Both the position numbers and the translations under genes were made by a program. From contig JAQWKF010000128.1 in the NCBI GenBank assembly GCA_029247985.1, positions 1-7,484 on the forward strand: a DNA stretch of 7,484 bases. The letters are read 5' to 3'. Source of the stretch: Flavobacteriaceae bacterium. Its GTDB lineage: Bacteria; Bacteroidota; Bacteroidia; Flavobacteriales; Flavobacteriaceae. The notes below the pieces were generated by a model that made no database searches, was not told the origin of the DNA, and saw only the letters and a program-made list of their open reading frames with translations. Below, one piece after another: positions 1 through 6,501 of the stretch; position 1 is the stretch's first letter, and each line of letters starts with the position of its first letter.

Positions 1-732
1 TTGGTCTAAATATGTTTTGAGTTCGGGTATGCCGATTTCTTTAAAATGAAATACACTTGCTGCCAAAGCCGCATCGGCATTTCCTTCTACAAAGGTATCA
101 ACAAAATGGGTCATCTCCCCTGCACCACCAGAAGCTATTATGGGAACGCTTACCAATTCACTTAATTGCTTTAAGGCGTTGTTTGCAAAACCTTGTTTGG
201 TACCATCGTGATCCATAGAAGTAAAGAGCAATTCCCCTGCCCCATTGTCTACAGCTTCTTTTGCCCACTCAAACAGACGTCTTTCTGTTGGTACTTTGCC
301 ACCTACTAGGTGTACAATCCATTCGTTGTTAAGTTGCTTGGCATCTATAGCCACTACGATACATTGGGTGCCAAACCGCTGTGCCAGCTCTCGTATGAGC
401 GCTGGACGGCGTACCGCAGCAGAGTTGATAGAAACCTTGTCTGCACCGTTGTCAAGCAGGATTCCTACGTCGGCAACAGAACTAATACCACCTCCCACCG
501 TAAAGGGGATATCTATGGCCTGAGCTACATCACGCACCAGTTTTGCCAATGTTTTGCGTTTTTCTTCAGATGCTGAAATATCCAAAAAGACCAATTCGTC
601 AGCGCCCTCCTGTGCATAACGCTGTGCCAGCTCTACAGGATCTCCCGCATCTCGCAGAGAAACAAAGTTTACACCCTTCACAGTGCGCCCGTCTTTAACA
701 TCCAAACAAGGAATAATTCTTTTGGTCAGCAT
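1..732 (-). CDS. hisF: Imidazole glycerol phosphate synthase, cyclase subunit HisF (3' end cut by window edge)
   Basis: HisF is the (beta/alpha)8-barrel subunit that takes ammonia from HisH and converts PRFAR into imidazole glycerol phosphate and AICAR in the cytoplasm. The 244 visible codons run in frame from an ATG at 732-730 to base 1 with no stop, so only the last few residues (about 7-14, judging from family length) lie outside. The N-terminus contains IIPCLDVKDG with catalytic Asp11. The second catalytic Asp is Asp130 in VVAIDAK. Phosphate-binding segments FTVGGGISS (77-85), TSMDHDGTKQGF (171-182) and IIASGGAG (198-205) are all present. The start lies one base after the hisA stop and downstream of hisH and hisA, matching the usual HAF order. 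No Shine-Dalgarno sequence is visible. The identity is secure; HisA is a paralogue, but the PCLDVKDG and DHDGTKQGF motifs are HisF-type. Confidence 0.97.
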   Translation of the reverse strand, partial: MLTKRIIPCLDVKDGRTVKGVNFVSLRDAGDPVELAQRYAQEGADELVFLDISASEEKRKTLAKLVRDVAQAIDIPFTVGGGISSVADVGILLDNGADKVSINSAAVRRPALIRELAQRFGTQCIVVAIDAKQLNNEWIVHLVGGKVPTERRLFEWAKEAVDNGAGELLFTSMDHDGTKQGFANNALKQLSELVSVPIIASGGAGEMTHFVDTFVEGNADAALAASVFHFKEIGIPELKTYLDQ

Positions 733-733
733 C

Positions 734-1462
734 TTATGATTGTTCTAATTGATAGTTTTCCAATGCTTTCAGGGTTATCTTACCTTCGTATATCGCTTTT
801 CCAATGATGGCTGCCGTGCAACCCAATTCTTCCAACTGATACAAGTCGTCCATACTGCTTACCCCACCCGAAGCAATCAATGAAATATTTTTTACTTTTT
901 CAAGTAACTCATAGTATAGTTCTAATGATGGGCCTGCTAGCATACCGTCTTTGGCTACATCTGTACACAGCACGTGTTCAAAACCCTTTTGCGAGTATTC
1001 TTTTACAAACTCGATCACATCTAATCCTGAATCTTGCTCCCATCCATGGGTTGCAATGCGTCTGTTTTTGGCATCTGCACCCAATATGAGCTTGTCCGCA
1101 CCAAATTTTTGCAGCCATTTCAAAACCAATTCAGGTGCATCAACAGCAATACTTCCTAAGGTAACCTGTGCTGCACCGCAATCAAAAGCCGTTTGTAGAT
1201 CAGTAGCAGATTTAATACCACCACCAAAATCTATAGTAAGTGATGTTTTGGTTGCTATGGCTTCCAGTACCTTAGTGTTAACGATGTGTTTTGCACGTGC
1301 ACCGTCCAAATCAACTACGTGAAGGTGTGTTAATCCAGCACCTTCAAAAGTCTTAGCTACTTCTACAGGAGATTCGCTGTACACTTTTTTGGTGTCGTAA
1401 TCTCCTTTGGTGAGACGTACACATTGTCCGTTGATAATATCAATAGCAGGAACTAAAATCAT
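734..1462 (-). CDS. hisA: ProFAR isomerase HisA
   Basis: HisA is 1-(5-phosphoribosyl)-5-[(5-phosphoribosylamino)methylideneamino]imidazole-4-carboxamide isomerase, a (beta/alpha)8 barrel that performs the Amadori rearrangement of ProFAR to PRFAR. The protein has 242 residues, a normal family length. The N-terminal PAIDI motif places the catalytic base at Asp8, and the general acid is Asp130 in LILGADAKN. Phosphate-binding strands are seen as IDFGGGI (77-83), TDVAKDGM (168-174) and IASGGVSS (196-203). The ATG overlaps the hisH stop by four bases (ATGA), which suggests translational coupling, and the stop is one base from the hisF start. Its product PRFAR is the substrate of HisH/HisF encoded on either side. 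Nothing is damaged or unusual. Confidence 0.97.
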   Translation of the reverse strand: MILVPAIDIINGQCVRLTKGDYDTKKVYSESPVEVAKTFEGAGLTHLHVVDLDGARAKHIVNTKVLEAIATKTSLTIDFGGGIKSATDLQTAFDCGAAQVTLGSIAVDAPELVLKWLQKFGADKLILGADAKNRRIATHGWEQDSGLDVIEFVKEYSQKGFEHVLCTDVAKDGMLAGPSLELYYELLEKVKNISLIASGGVSSMDDLYQLEELGCTAAIIGKAIYEGKITLKALENYQLEQS

Positions 1463-2037
1463 AAAGCAAGAAAGTTTTGTAATAAGCTTGCGCCCACGGC
1501 TCCGCTTTTTTCTGGGTGAAACTGTGTGCCAAAAAAGTTGTCTTTAGCCAAGGCTGCTGCAAAACTAATGTCATAGGTACATGCACCAACCATATCTTCA
1601 TTAGGTACCGCATAGAAACTATGTACCATATAAAAATGACTGTTTTGATCAATATTTTGAAAGAGTACTCCTTTTCCCGAAACGGTATTCCAACCCATAT
1701 GAGGAACGTTTAATTTGGTTTCAAAGCGCACGACATCAGTGTCAAAAATACCAAGACCTTTGGTTTTGCCCTCGGCAGTATTGTTACACATCAATTGCAT
1801 GCCCAAACAGATGCCCAACACGGGTTGTGTAAGTGTAGGAAGTAATTTATCAAGACCTGTTGCACGGAGTTTTTCCATAGCAGAACTTGCCTCCCCAACA
1901 CCTGGAAAGATCACGTGCGAAGCATTTTTGATGACCGTCACATCATCACTCAATATTGCTGTAATCCCCAAACGCGCTAAGGCAAAGCGAATGCTTTGAA
2001 TATTGCCCGCTCCATAATCAATGATGACTACATTCAT
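1459..2037 (-). CDS. hisH: Imidazole glycerol phosphate synthase, glutamine amidotransferase subunit HisH
   Basis: HisH is the class I (triad) glutaminase that hydrolyses glutamine and channels ammonia to HisF. The protein has 192 residues, slightly under the usual 195-210. It opens with VVIIDYGAGNIQSI, typical of HisH. The nucleophile elbow LGICLGMQ contains catalytic Cys77, and the rest of the triad is His174 and Glu176 in TQFHPEKSG. The oxyanion-strand segment FPGVGEA (44-50) is also present. The start was chosen at the ATG that overlaps the hisB stop in an ATGA arrangement; this gives the expected N-terminus directly. The gene overlaps hisA by four bases downstream. It works as a heterodimer with HisF, two genes further along the operon. 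Confidence 0.97.
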   Translation of the reverse strand: MNVVIIDYGAGNIQSIRFALARLGITAILSDDVTVIKNASHVIFPGVGEASSAMEKLRATGLDKLLPTLTQPVLGICLGMQLMCNNTAEGKTKGLGIFDTDVVRFETKLNVPHMGWNTVSGKGVLFQNIDQNSHFYMVHSFYAVPNEDMVGACTYDISFAAALAKDNFFGTQFHPEKSGAVGASLLQNFLAL

Positions 2038-3158
2038 AATTTTCCTTTGGTAGAGGGTAATACCAATTTTTCTGCATCCCTTTTAATGGCTGCTCGAATG
2101 GCTTTGGCAAAAGCCTTAAATATGGCCTCAATTTTGTGGTGTTCATTGTGCCCTTCTGCCTTAATGTTTAGGTTTGCCTTGGCACCATCTGCAAAAGATT
2201 TAAAGAAGTGAAAGAACATTTCTGTTGGCATTTTTCCAACATACTCACGCTTAAATTTAGCATCCCACATGAGCCATGCGCGTCCACCAAAATCAAGAGA
2301 TACTTGTGCCAAACAATCGTCCATAGGCAGGCAAAAGCCATAGCGTTCTATACCCAGCTTGTCGCCCAATGCTTTTTCAAAGGCTTCGCCTAAGGCAATG
2401 GCCGTATCTTCGATGGTGTGGTGTTCGTCTATTTCTAAATCCCCTTTGGTGGTTAGGCTTAGGTCTACGCCTCCGTGACGAGCTAGTTGGTCTAACATAT
2501 GATCAAAAAAGGCAATGCCGGTGTCAATGCTGCTTTCGCCGCTACCATCGAGATTCAAATCAATTGCAATAGCGGTTTCAGCTGTTTTGCGTTTGTGGCT
2601 GACACATCTCTCACCAGCTTTTAACAAGGTGTATACCTCGCTCCAGGCAGTGGTTTTAAGTGCAATTGCGCGTGCCAATTCCTCTGAAATTGAGGCTTCC
2701 ATTCGCGCGTCATTCTGTAGTAAGATACCCTTTGCTTCTAAATTAGCTGCTAATTCCATATCGCTTAGTCTATCCCCTATGACATAAGAGTTTTTGAGAT
2801 CATATTCAGCATTATTTAAATAAGCAGACAGCATGCCCGTTTTAGGTTTGCGCGTAGGTGCATTATCGGCTGGTAAGCTTTTGTCAATAAGTACCTCTTT
2901 AAATTCAATACCTTCATTTTTTAATGCATTCATCATAAAGTTGTGTGTGGGCCAAAAAGTATCTTCTGGAAAGCTGTCTGTCCCCAGTCCGTCTTGGTTG
3001 GTTACCATAACCAACTCATAGTTTAGCTCTTTGGAAATGCGTCCCAAATACTGAAAGACACCTGGATAAAAAACAAGCTTATCCAATGCATCCAGTTGAT
3101 AGTTCTCAGGCTCTAATGCTAGCGTGCCATCTCGGTCAATAAACAATACTTTTTTCAT
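2034..3158 (-). CDS. hisB: Bifunctional histidinol-phosphatase / imidazoleglycerol-phosphate dehydratase HisB
   Basis: This is a fused two-domain enzyme of 374 residues, somewhat longer than the 355-residue E. coli HisB as I recall it. Residues 1 to about 150 form a HAD phosphatase that dephosphorylates histidinol phosphate. It shows FIDRDGT with nucleophile Asp8 and acid/base Asp10, the Thr53 motif MVTNQDG, the lysine motif RKPKTGM (103-109), and GDRLSDME with Asp129 and Asp133. Residues from about 188 form the IGP dehydratase, with FDHMLDQLARHGG (218-230), the metal-binding DEHHTIED (244-251), His317 and GHNEHHKIE (336-344). The four Cys/His zinc-loop ligands known from E. coli HisB are replaced here by Asp92, Ser94, Ala100 and Thr102. 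The interdomain stretch of about 151-187 is the likely source of the extra length. The gene overlaps hisC and hisH by four bases each. It acts at two non-consecutive steps, before and after HisC. Confidence 0.97.
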   Translation of the reverse strand: MKKVLFIDRDGTLALEPENYQLDALDKLVFYPGVFQYLGRISKELNYELVMVTNQDGLGTDSFPEDTFWPTHNFMMNALKNEGIEFKEVLIDKSLPADNAPTRKPKTGMLSAYLNNAEYDLKNSYVIGDRLSDMELAANLEAKGILLQNDARMEASISEELARAIALKTTAWSEVYTLLKAGERCVSHKRKTAETAIAIDLNLDGSGESSIDTGIAFFDHMLDQLARHGGVDLSLTTKGDLEIDEHHTIEDTAIALGEAFEKALGDKLGIERYGFCLPMDDCLAQVSLDFGGRAWLMWDAKFKREYVGKMPTEMFFHFFKSFADGAKANLNIKAEGHNEHHKIEAIFKAFAKAIRAAIKRDAEKLVLPSTKGKL

Positions 3159-4207
3159 AATGATATGGTATTACATGCTGCCATAAGTTCGTTGTTTTCT
3201 TCAGGAGTGCCAATACTGATACGAAGAGTATTTGCACAGTTTGTTTGTGTAGAACGGTTGCGCACAACTACCTTTTCCGCAAGTAATGCGTTATAGCGTT
3301 TGGTTGCATCATCAACACGTACCAACAAAAAATTAGCATCTGATGGAAATACAGTTTTTACCCAATCTAATTTGGTTAAATAGGCTGCGATCCTACTGCG
3401 CTCAGATAGTAGTTCTGCTATTTGTGCTTTTACACGTTCAACGTTTGATAAAACTTCAATGGCTTTCTGTTGACTTAGGGTGTTGATGTTATAGGGCGGT
3501 TTTATGTTGTGCAGCAGTTTGATGATGTTGGGTTGGGCAATGGCAATACCTAAACGCAATCCCGCCAGTCCAAAGGCTTTGGACAGGGTTTGGGTAACGA
3601 TGAGGTTGGGATAGGTATCGATCTTGGATAGCCAACTCTGGTTTTCTGTAAAATCAATATATGCTTCATCTATGACCACCAATCCATCAAAGCCTTCCAG
3701 CAATGTGATGACATCTGAGGTTTTAAATAAATTGCCACTTGGGTTATTGGGGCTACAAAAGAAAATAGCTTTTGTAGTTGAGCTAACAGTAGCGAGAATT
3801 TGCTTTGTGTTCAACTGAAAATCATCTGTTAACGGCACTTCTTTGATAGCCACACCATTTATGTTTGCCAATACGGCATACATACCATATGTAGGGGGCA
3901 TAAGCACAACATCGTCTTTGTTGGGTGTACAGAAGGCTCTAAATACTAAATCCAAGATTTCATCGCTGCCATTTCCAATCAATAATTGATTAACAGCACA
4001 ACCTCGTAACTGAGCAATTTCGCTTTTCAGTAGCAATTGACTGGGGTCTGGATATCTGTTAATTGAAGATGGATTGGGATTTTCGTTGGCATCTAAGAAG
4101 GTGTAATCTCCTTCAGTTGCAGTAAAGGTATCCCGTGCCGAAGTGTAAGGCGCAAGTGCCAACATTTCGGGTCTAGCCCATCGCGCTAAATCAAAAGTCT
4201 TAGCCAT
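3155..4207 (-). CDS. hisC: Histidinol-phosphate aminotransferase HisC
   Basis: HisC is a PLP-dependent fold-type I aminotransferase that converts imidazole acetol phosphate and glutamate into L-histidinol phosphate and 2-oxoglutarate. The protein has 350 residues, the expected length. Visible landmarks are the N-terminal LDANENPNP (38-46) and RYPDP (51-55), the cofactor-phosphate segment GNGSDE (78-83), SPNNPSG (152-158), VIDEAYIDF with Asp180 and Tyr183 (178-186), and TLSKAFGLAGLRLG with the Schiff-base Lys210 and Arg218. The C-terminal LRISIGTPEEN carries the substrate carboxylate Arg329. The ATG lies inside the last codons of hisD (8-base overlap), and the end overlaps hisB by four bases, so expression is likely coupled to both. 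Location between hisD and hisB supports HisC over related class I/II aminotransferases such as Cobalamin-pathway CobD-like enzymes. Confidence 0.97.
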   Translation of the reverse strand: MAKTFDLARWARPEMLALAPYTSARDTFTATEGDYTFLDANENPNPSSINRYPDPSQLLLKSEIAQLRGCAVNQLLIGNGSDEILDLVFRAFCTPNKDDVVLMPPTYGMYAVLANINGVAIKEVPLTDDFQLNTKQILATVSSTTKAIFFCSPNNPSGNLFKTSDVITLLEGFDGLVVIDEAYIDFTENQSWLSKIDTYPNLIVTQTLSKAFGLAGLRLGIAIAQPNIIKLLHNIKPPYNINTLSQQKAIEVLSNVERVKAQIAELLSERSRIAAYLTKLDWVKTVFPSDANFLLVRVDDATKRYNALLAEKVVVRNRSTQTNCANTLRISIGTPEENNELMAACNTISL

Positions 4208-5486
4208 TGTTTAAATCGTTTAATCGTAGGCTAACAGCATTCTTGTGCGCATCTAGTCCTTCTGCAGCAGCCATAGCCTCGATGTGTGGACCTAAAGCCT
4301 GTAAGCCTTGCGCAGAGATGCGTTGATAGGTAATTGCCTTTAAAAAGGCGTCTAAATTAACGCCACTATATTGTTTTGTATATCCATTTGTGGGCAGCGT
4401 GTGATTAGTGCCCGAAGCATAGTCACCAGCACTTTCAGGAGTATAATTCCCAATAAAAACAGATCCTGCATTGATAATTCCATCTACAAACAGCGCTTCA
4501 TTTTCAACACAAGCGATATAGTGCTCTGGTCCGTAATCATTGATAAAATCAAGAGCTGCTTGTTCTTCTTCAAAATAGACGGTTAAAGAATTTTTCAATG
4601 CAGCAGCAGCAATTTCTTGACGTGGCAATGCTGGCAATTGCTTATCAAGTTCAGCAGCTACCAATACGTCCATCTCTTTAGCAGTAGTAACCAAAATCAC
4701 CTGACTGTCTTTACCGTGCTCGGCTTGCGACAACAGATCTGCAGCCACGTAAGCAGGGTTTGCCGTGCTATCTGCAACTACTAACAGTTCGGAGGGGCCT
4801 GCAGGCATATCGATAGCCGTTTGGTATTGAGTTGCCTTTTGCTTGGCTACCGTTACAAACTGATTTCCAGGACCAAATATTTTATATACTTTGGGAACGC
4901 TTTCAGTGCCAAAGGTCAAGGCTGCAATAGCTTGAATGCCTCCAATTTGAGCTACAAGCGTAACACCACATTTTTGTGCTGCATAACGAATAGCAGCAGG
5001 AATCCCTGCACTATTTGGGGGTGTACACAACACAATTTGGCGGCAGCCAGCTAATTGGGCTGGAATGGCCAACATCAAAACAGTTGAAAATAAAGGCGCT
5101 GTCCCACCAGGAATATAAATACCTACTCGTTCAATGGGTTTCTTTTCTTGCCAACAGCTAACGCCCTCTTGGGTTTCCAAACGGACGACTGCTGTTTTTT
5201 GTGCTTTGTGAAATCGGTAAATATTATCGTAAGCCACATCTATAGCGTCGACAAGTTCAGTAGGTAATTCGCTCTTGGCATTTGCCAATGCTAATGCATC
5301 TACCAAAAGTTGATCAGGCGTGAAAGCATCAAACTTTTGACTGTATTCTCGTACAGCCTCATCGCCATTATTACGCACAGCAGCAAACACTTCATCCACA
5401 ATTGGTTCAATGGAAGAAAAATCAGCCGTTGGGCGCTGTGTAAGCGCCTGCCACGTACTTCGATCAGGATTTGAAATAAACTTCAT
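4200..5486 (-). CDS. hisD: Histidinol dehydrogenase HisD
   Basis: HisD is a zinc- and NAD-dependent dehydrogenase that oxidises L-histidinol through histidinal to L-histidine, the last two steps of the pathway. The protein has 428 residues, a full-length family member. The predicted zinc ligands are Gln254 and His257 in LLSQAEHGKDSQV, Asp355 in SAGDYASGTNHTLPT and His414 near the C-terminus in LDAHKNAVSLR. The catalytic pair Glu321-His322 sits in YGPEHYIAC. The GIYIPGGTAPLFSTV (122-136) and KIFGPGNQFVTVAK (202-215) segments are also characteristic. The start ATG shares its first base with the final base of the hisG TAA (TAATG), and the 3' end overlaps hisC by eight bases. All predicted catalytic residues are intact. 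Confidence 0.98.
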   Translation of the reverse strand: MKFISNPDRSTWQALTQRPTADFSSIEPIVDEVFAAVRNNGDEAVREYSQKFDAFTPDQLLVDALALANAKSELPTELVDAIDVAYDNIYRFHKAQKTAVVRLETQEGVSCWQEKKPIERVGIYIPGGTAPLFSTVLMLAIPAQLAGCRQIVLCTPPNSAGIPAAIRYAAQKCGVTLVAQIGGIQAIAALTFGTESVPKVYKIFGPGNQFVTVAKQKATQYQTAIDMPAGPSELLVVADSTANPAYVAADLLSQAEHGKDSQVILVTTAKEMDVLVAAELDKQLPALPRQEIAAAALKNSLTVYFEEEQAALDFINDYGPEHYIACVENEALFVDGIINAGSVFIGNYTPESAGDYASGTNHTLPTNGYTKQYSGVNLDAFLKAITYQRISAQGLQALGPHIEAMAAAEGLDAHKNAVSLRLNDLNNG

Positions 5487-6346
5487 TATTGAATAATTCT
5501 TTCAATTGGGCATACCAAAATATCTCGGGCACCTGCTTCTTTTAAAGTATCTACCATTTCCCAAAAGGTATTTTTGTCAATGGCAGAGTGTAACGAACTC
5601 CAACCTTCCTCAACTAAAGGCATCACCGTAGGACTTTTGAGTACGGGTAGCATTTTTGAGATGGTATCTATAGCGTAATTGGGAACATTCATGATAACAT
5701 AACGTGAGTTTTTTCCTGCGTTTACTGCTCTAATACGGAACAATAATGTGTCGAGAATTTCTTGTTTGGTAGCTGACAACTCCATGCCACCAACCAAAAC
5801 GGCTTGTGATTTGAACAACACTTCAACTTCTTTGAGATTGTTTTTAAAAAGGGTTGATCCACTGGATACAATATCGCAAATGGCATCAGAAAGCCCAATG
5901 TTGGGAGCGATCTCTACAGAACCGTTAATGATGTGTAAATCAGCTTGAATATTCCATTTGGAAAGGTATTTCTGTACGGTTTTTGGATAAGAAGTTGCGA
6001 TTCGTTTGCCAGCTAAGTCGGCAACACTGTTGTAAGTATCCCCTTTTGGAACAGCAATAGACACACGACATTTTGAAAAGCCTAGTGGCTCAAGTGTGGG
6101 GATGTCCTCCCCTTTTTCAACCAATAAATTTTCGCCAATGATGGCCAAATCTACCACTCCATCTCTTAGGTATTGGGGAATATCACCATTACGAAGGTAA
6201 TATACCTCTATTGGAAAATTAGATGACACTGTCTTGAGTTGGTCTTTGCCATTGTTGATGGAAATACCACAGCTTTTGAGTAGTTTTAAAGATTCTTCAT
6301 TCAGTCTTCCTGACTTCTGAATCGCGATACGTATATTTTCTTTCAT
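5486..6346 (-). CDS. hisG: ATP phosphoribosyltransferase HisG, long form
   Basis: HisG joins ATP and PRPP to give phosphoribosyl-ATP, the first committed step, and is normally feedback-inhibited by histidine. With the ATG at 6346 the protein has 286 residues, the long form: a catalytic region to about 210 and a C-terminal ACT-like regulatory domain (about 211-286, starting at AGKNSRYVIM). Hence no HisZ partner is expected. Landmarks are IAIQKSGRLNEES (8-20), LRNGDIPQYLRDGVVD (51-66), AIIGEN (68-73) and the PRPP-binding DAICDIVSSGSTL (154-166). An upstream in-frame TTG at 6379 would extend the frame 11 codons but lies in the loop of the preceding terminator hairpin, and family N-termini begin near MKENIRIAIQ, so the ATG is preferred. 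The upstream sequence is A/T-rich without Shine-Dalgarno. First gene of the operon, 14 bases after the leader terminator. Confidence 0.97.
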   Translation of the reverse strand: MKENIRIAIQKSGRLNEESLKLLKSCGISINNGKDQLKTVSSNFPIEVYYLRNGDIPQYLRDGVVDLAIIGENLLVEKGEDIPTLEPLGFSKCRVSIAVPKGDTYNSVADLAGKRIATSYPKTVQKYLSKWNIQADLHIINGSVEIAPNIGLSDAICDIVSSGSTLFKNNLKEVEVLFKSQAVLVGGMELSATKQEILDTLLFRIRAVNAGKNSRYVIMNVPNYAIDTISKMLPVLKSPTVMPLVEEGWSSLHSAIDKNTFWEMVDTLKEAGARDILVCPIERIIQ

Positions 6347-6360
6347 GACTTTATTATAAC

Positions 6361-6391
6361 AAAAAACCCGTTTGAGCAATACAAACGGGTT
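6361..6391 (-). terminator. Rho-independent terminator (attenuator) before hisG
   Basis: Read on the minus strand, AACCCGTTTG (6391-6382) pairs perfectly with CAAACGGGTT (6374-6365) to give a 10-bp stem, with a 7-base loop TATTGCT. A run of six T (6366-6361) follows, two of which pair in the stem. This is an intrinsic terminator placed between a leader ORF and hisG, in the sense direction of the operon. It therefore looks like an attenuator, which would stop his transcription unless an alternative fold forms. It would also end any read-through from the fabG/prohibitin genes upstream. Confidence 0.92.
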
Positions 6392-6414
6392 AGACGGTTA
6401 TTGACATACTCCAC

Positions 6415-6468
6415 CTAGCACGTTTGAAACGCGATATTGTTGTGGTGGAAAACATGTTTTGTATTCAT
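6415..6468 (-). CDS. hisL: his operon leader peptide, 17 residues
   Basis: A short ORF begins with ATG at 6468-6466 and ends with TAG at 6417-6415, encoding MNTKHVFHHNNIAFQTC. Three of 17 residues are histidine (positions 5, 8 and 9; codons CAT, CAC, CAC), far above the normal His frequency. It ends 23 bases before the terminator stem and 68 bases before the hisG start. The classic enterobacterial HisL has seven consecutive His codons, so this one is sparser. I see no Shine-Dalgarno upstream, as with the other genes here. Position, His content and the overlapping alternative RNA folds argue that it is a regulatory peptide whose translation, not its product, matters. The symbol is assigned by functional analogy, not by recognisable homology. 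Confidence 0.75.
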   Translation of the reverse strand: MNTKHVFHHNNIAFQTC

Positions 6469-6474
6469 TACGGT

Positions 6475-6483
6475 GCAAATATC
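6475..6483 (-). promoter_or_regulatory. Possible Bacteroidota-type -7 promoter element for the his leader
   Basis: On the minus strand GATATTTGC (6483-6475) matches the Bacteroidota -7 consensus TAnnTTTG at all but the first specified base. It lies immediately upstream of the leader ORF and just past the prohibitin stop. No clear TTG-type -33 element is visible at the expected distance, so support is weak. If used, transcription would begin around 6470, leaving the leader ORF with almost no 5' untranslated region. Confidence 0.35.
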
Positions 6484-6501
6484 GAAATTTTTTTGAAAAC
6501 C

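Larger units (their letters stand above)
6361..6468 (-). promoter_or_regulatory. his operon leader: ribosome-mediated transcription attenuator
   Basis: The leader combines a His-containing leader ORF, an antiterminator element and a terminator. The element CAAACG (6426-6421), near the end of the leader ORF, is exactly complementary to CGTTTG (6387-6382) in the 5' arm of the terminator, so pairing them destroys the terminator. The same element can be sequestered in a local hairpin, CGCGTT (6433-6428) with AACGTG (6424-6419, one G-U pair, loop TCA at 6427-6425). A further stem, TTCCACC (6450-6444) with GGTGGAG (6415-6409, one G-U), overlaps the paired His codons. Inferred logic: a ribosome stalled at the His codons breaks the local hairpin and frees CAAACG for antitermination; a ribosome reaching the stop codon covers CAAACG, letting the terminator form. 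The pairings are seen in the sequence; the mechanism is inferred by analogy with enterobacterial his attenuation. Confidence 0.8.

Noticed and set aside
245..1322. Plus-strand ORFs of 60-120 codons opposite hisF and hisA
   Set aside because: They lie antisense to conserved his genes, have no recognisable motifs and no spacing or context of real genes.
1..1462. hisA and hisF as a possible recent tandem duplication
   Set aside because: They are ancient (beta/alpha)8 paralogues in all organisms; the two proteins here are strongly diverged and each has its own family motifs.
1440..1652. 70-codon minus-strand ORF overlapping the end of hisH
   Set aside because: It is in another frame of hisH, which has a complete catalytic triad through this region; no independent support.
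6353..6358. TATAAT hexamer on the minus strand just upstream of hisG
   Set aside because: It resembles a sigma-70 -10 box, but Bacteroidota primary promoters use TAnnTTTG, there is no -35 element, and it would leave almost no untranslated region and bypass the leader. Chance in A/T-rich sequence is more likely.
6347..6379. An 11-codon N-terminal extension of HisG from a TTG start
   Set aside because: It starts inside the terminator loop and runs through the U-tract; the HisG family N-terminus matches the ATG at 6346.
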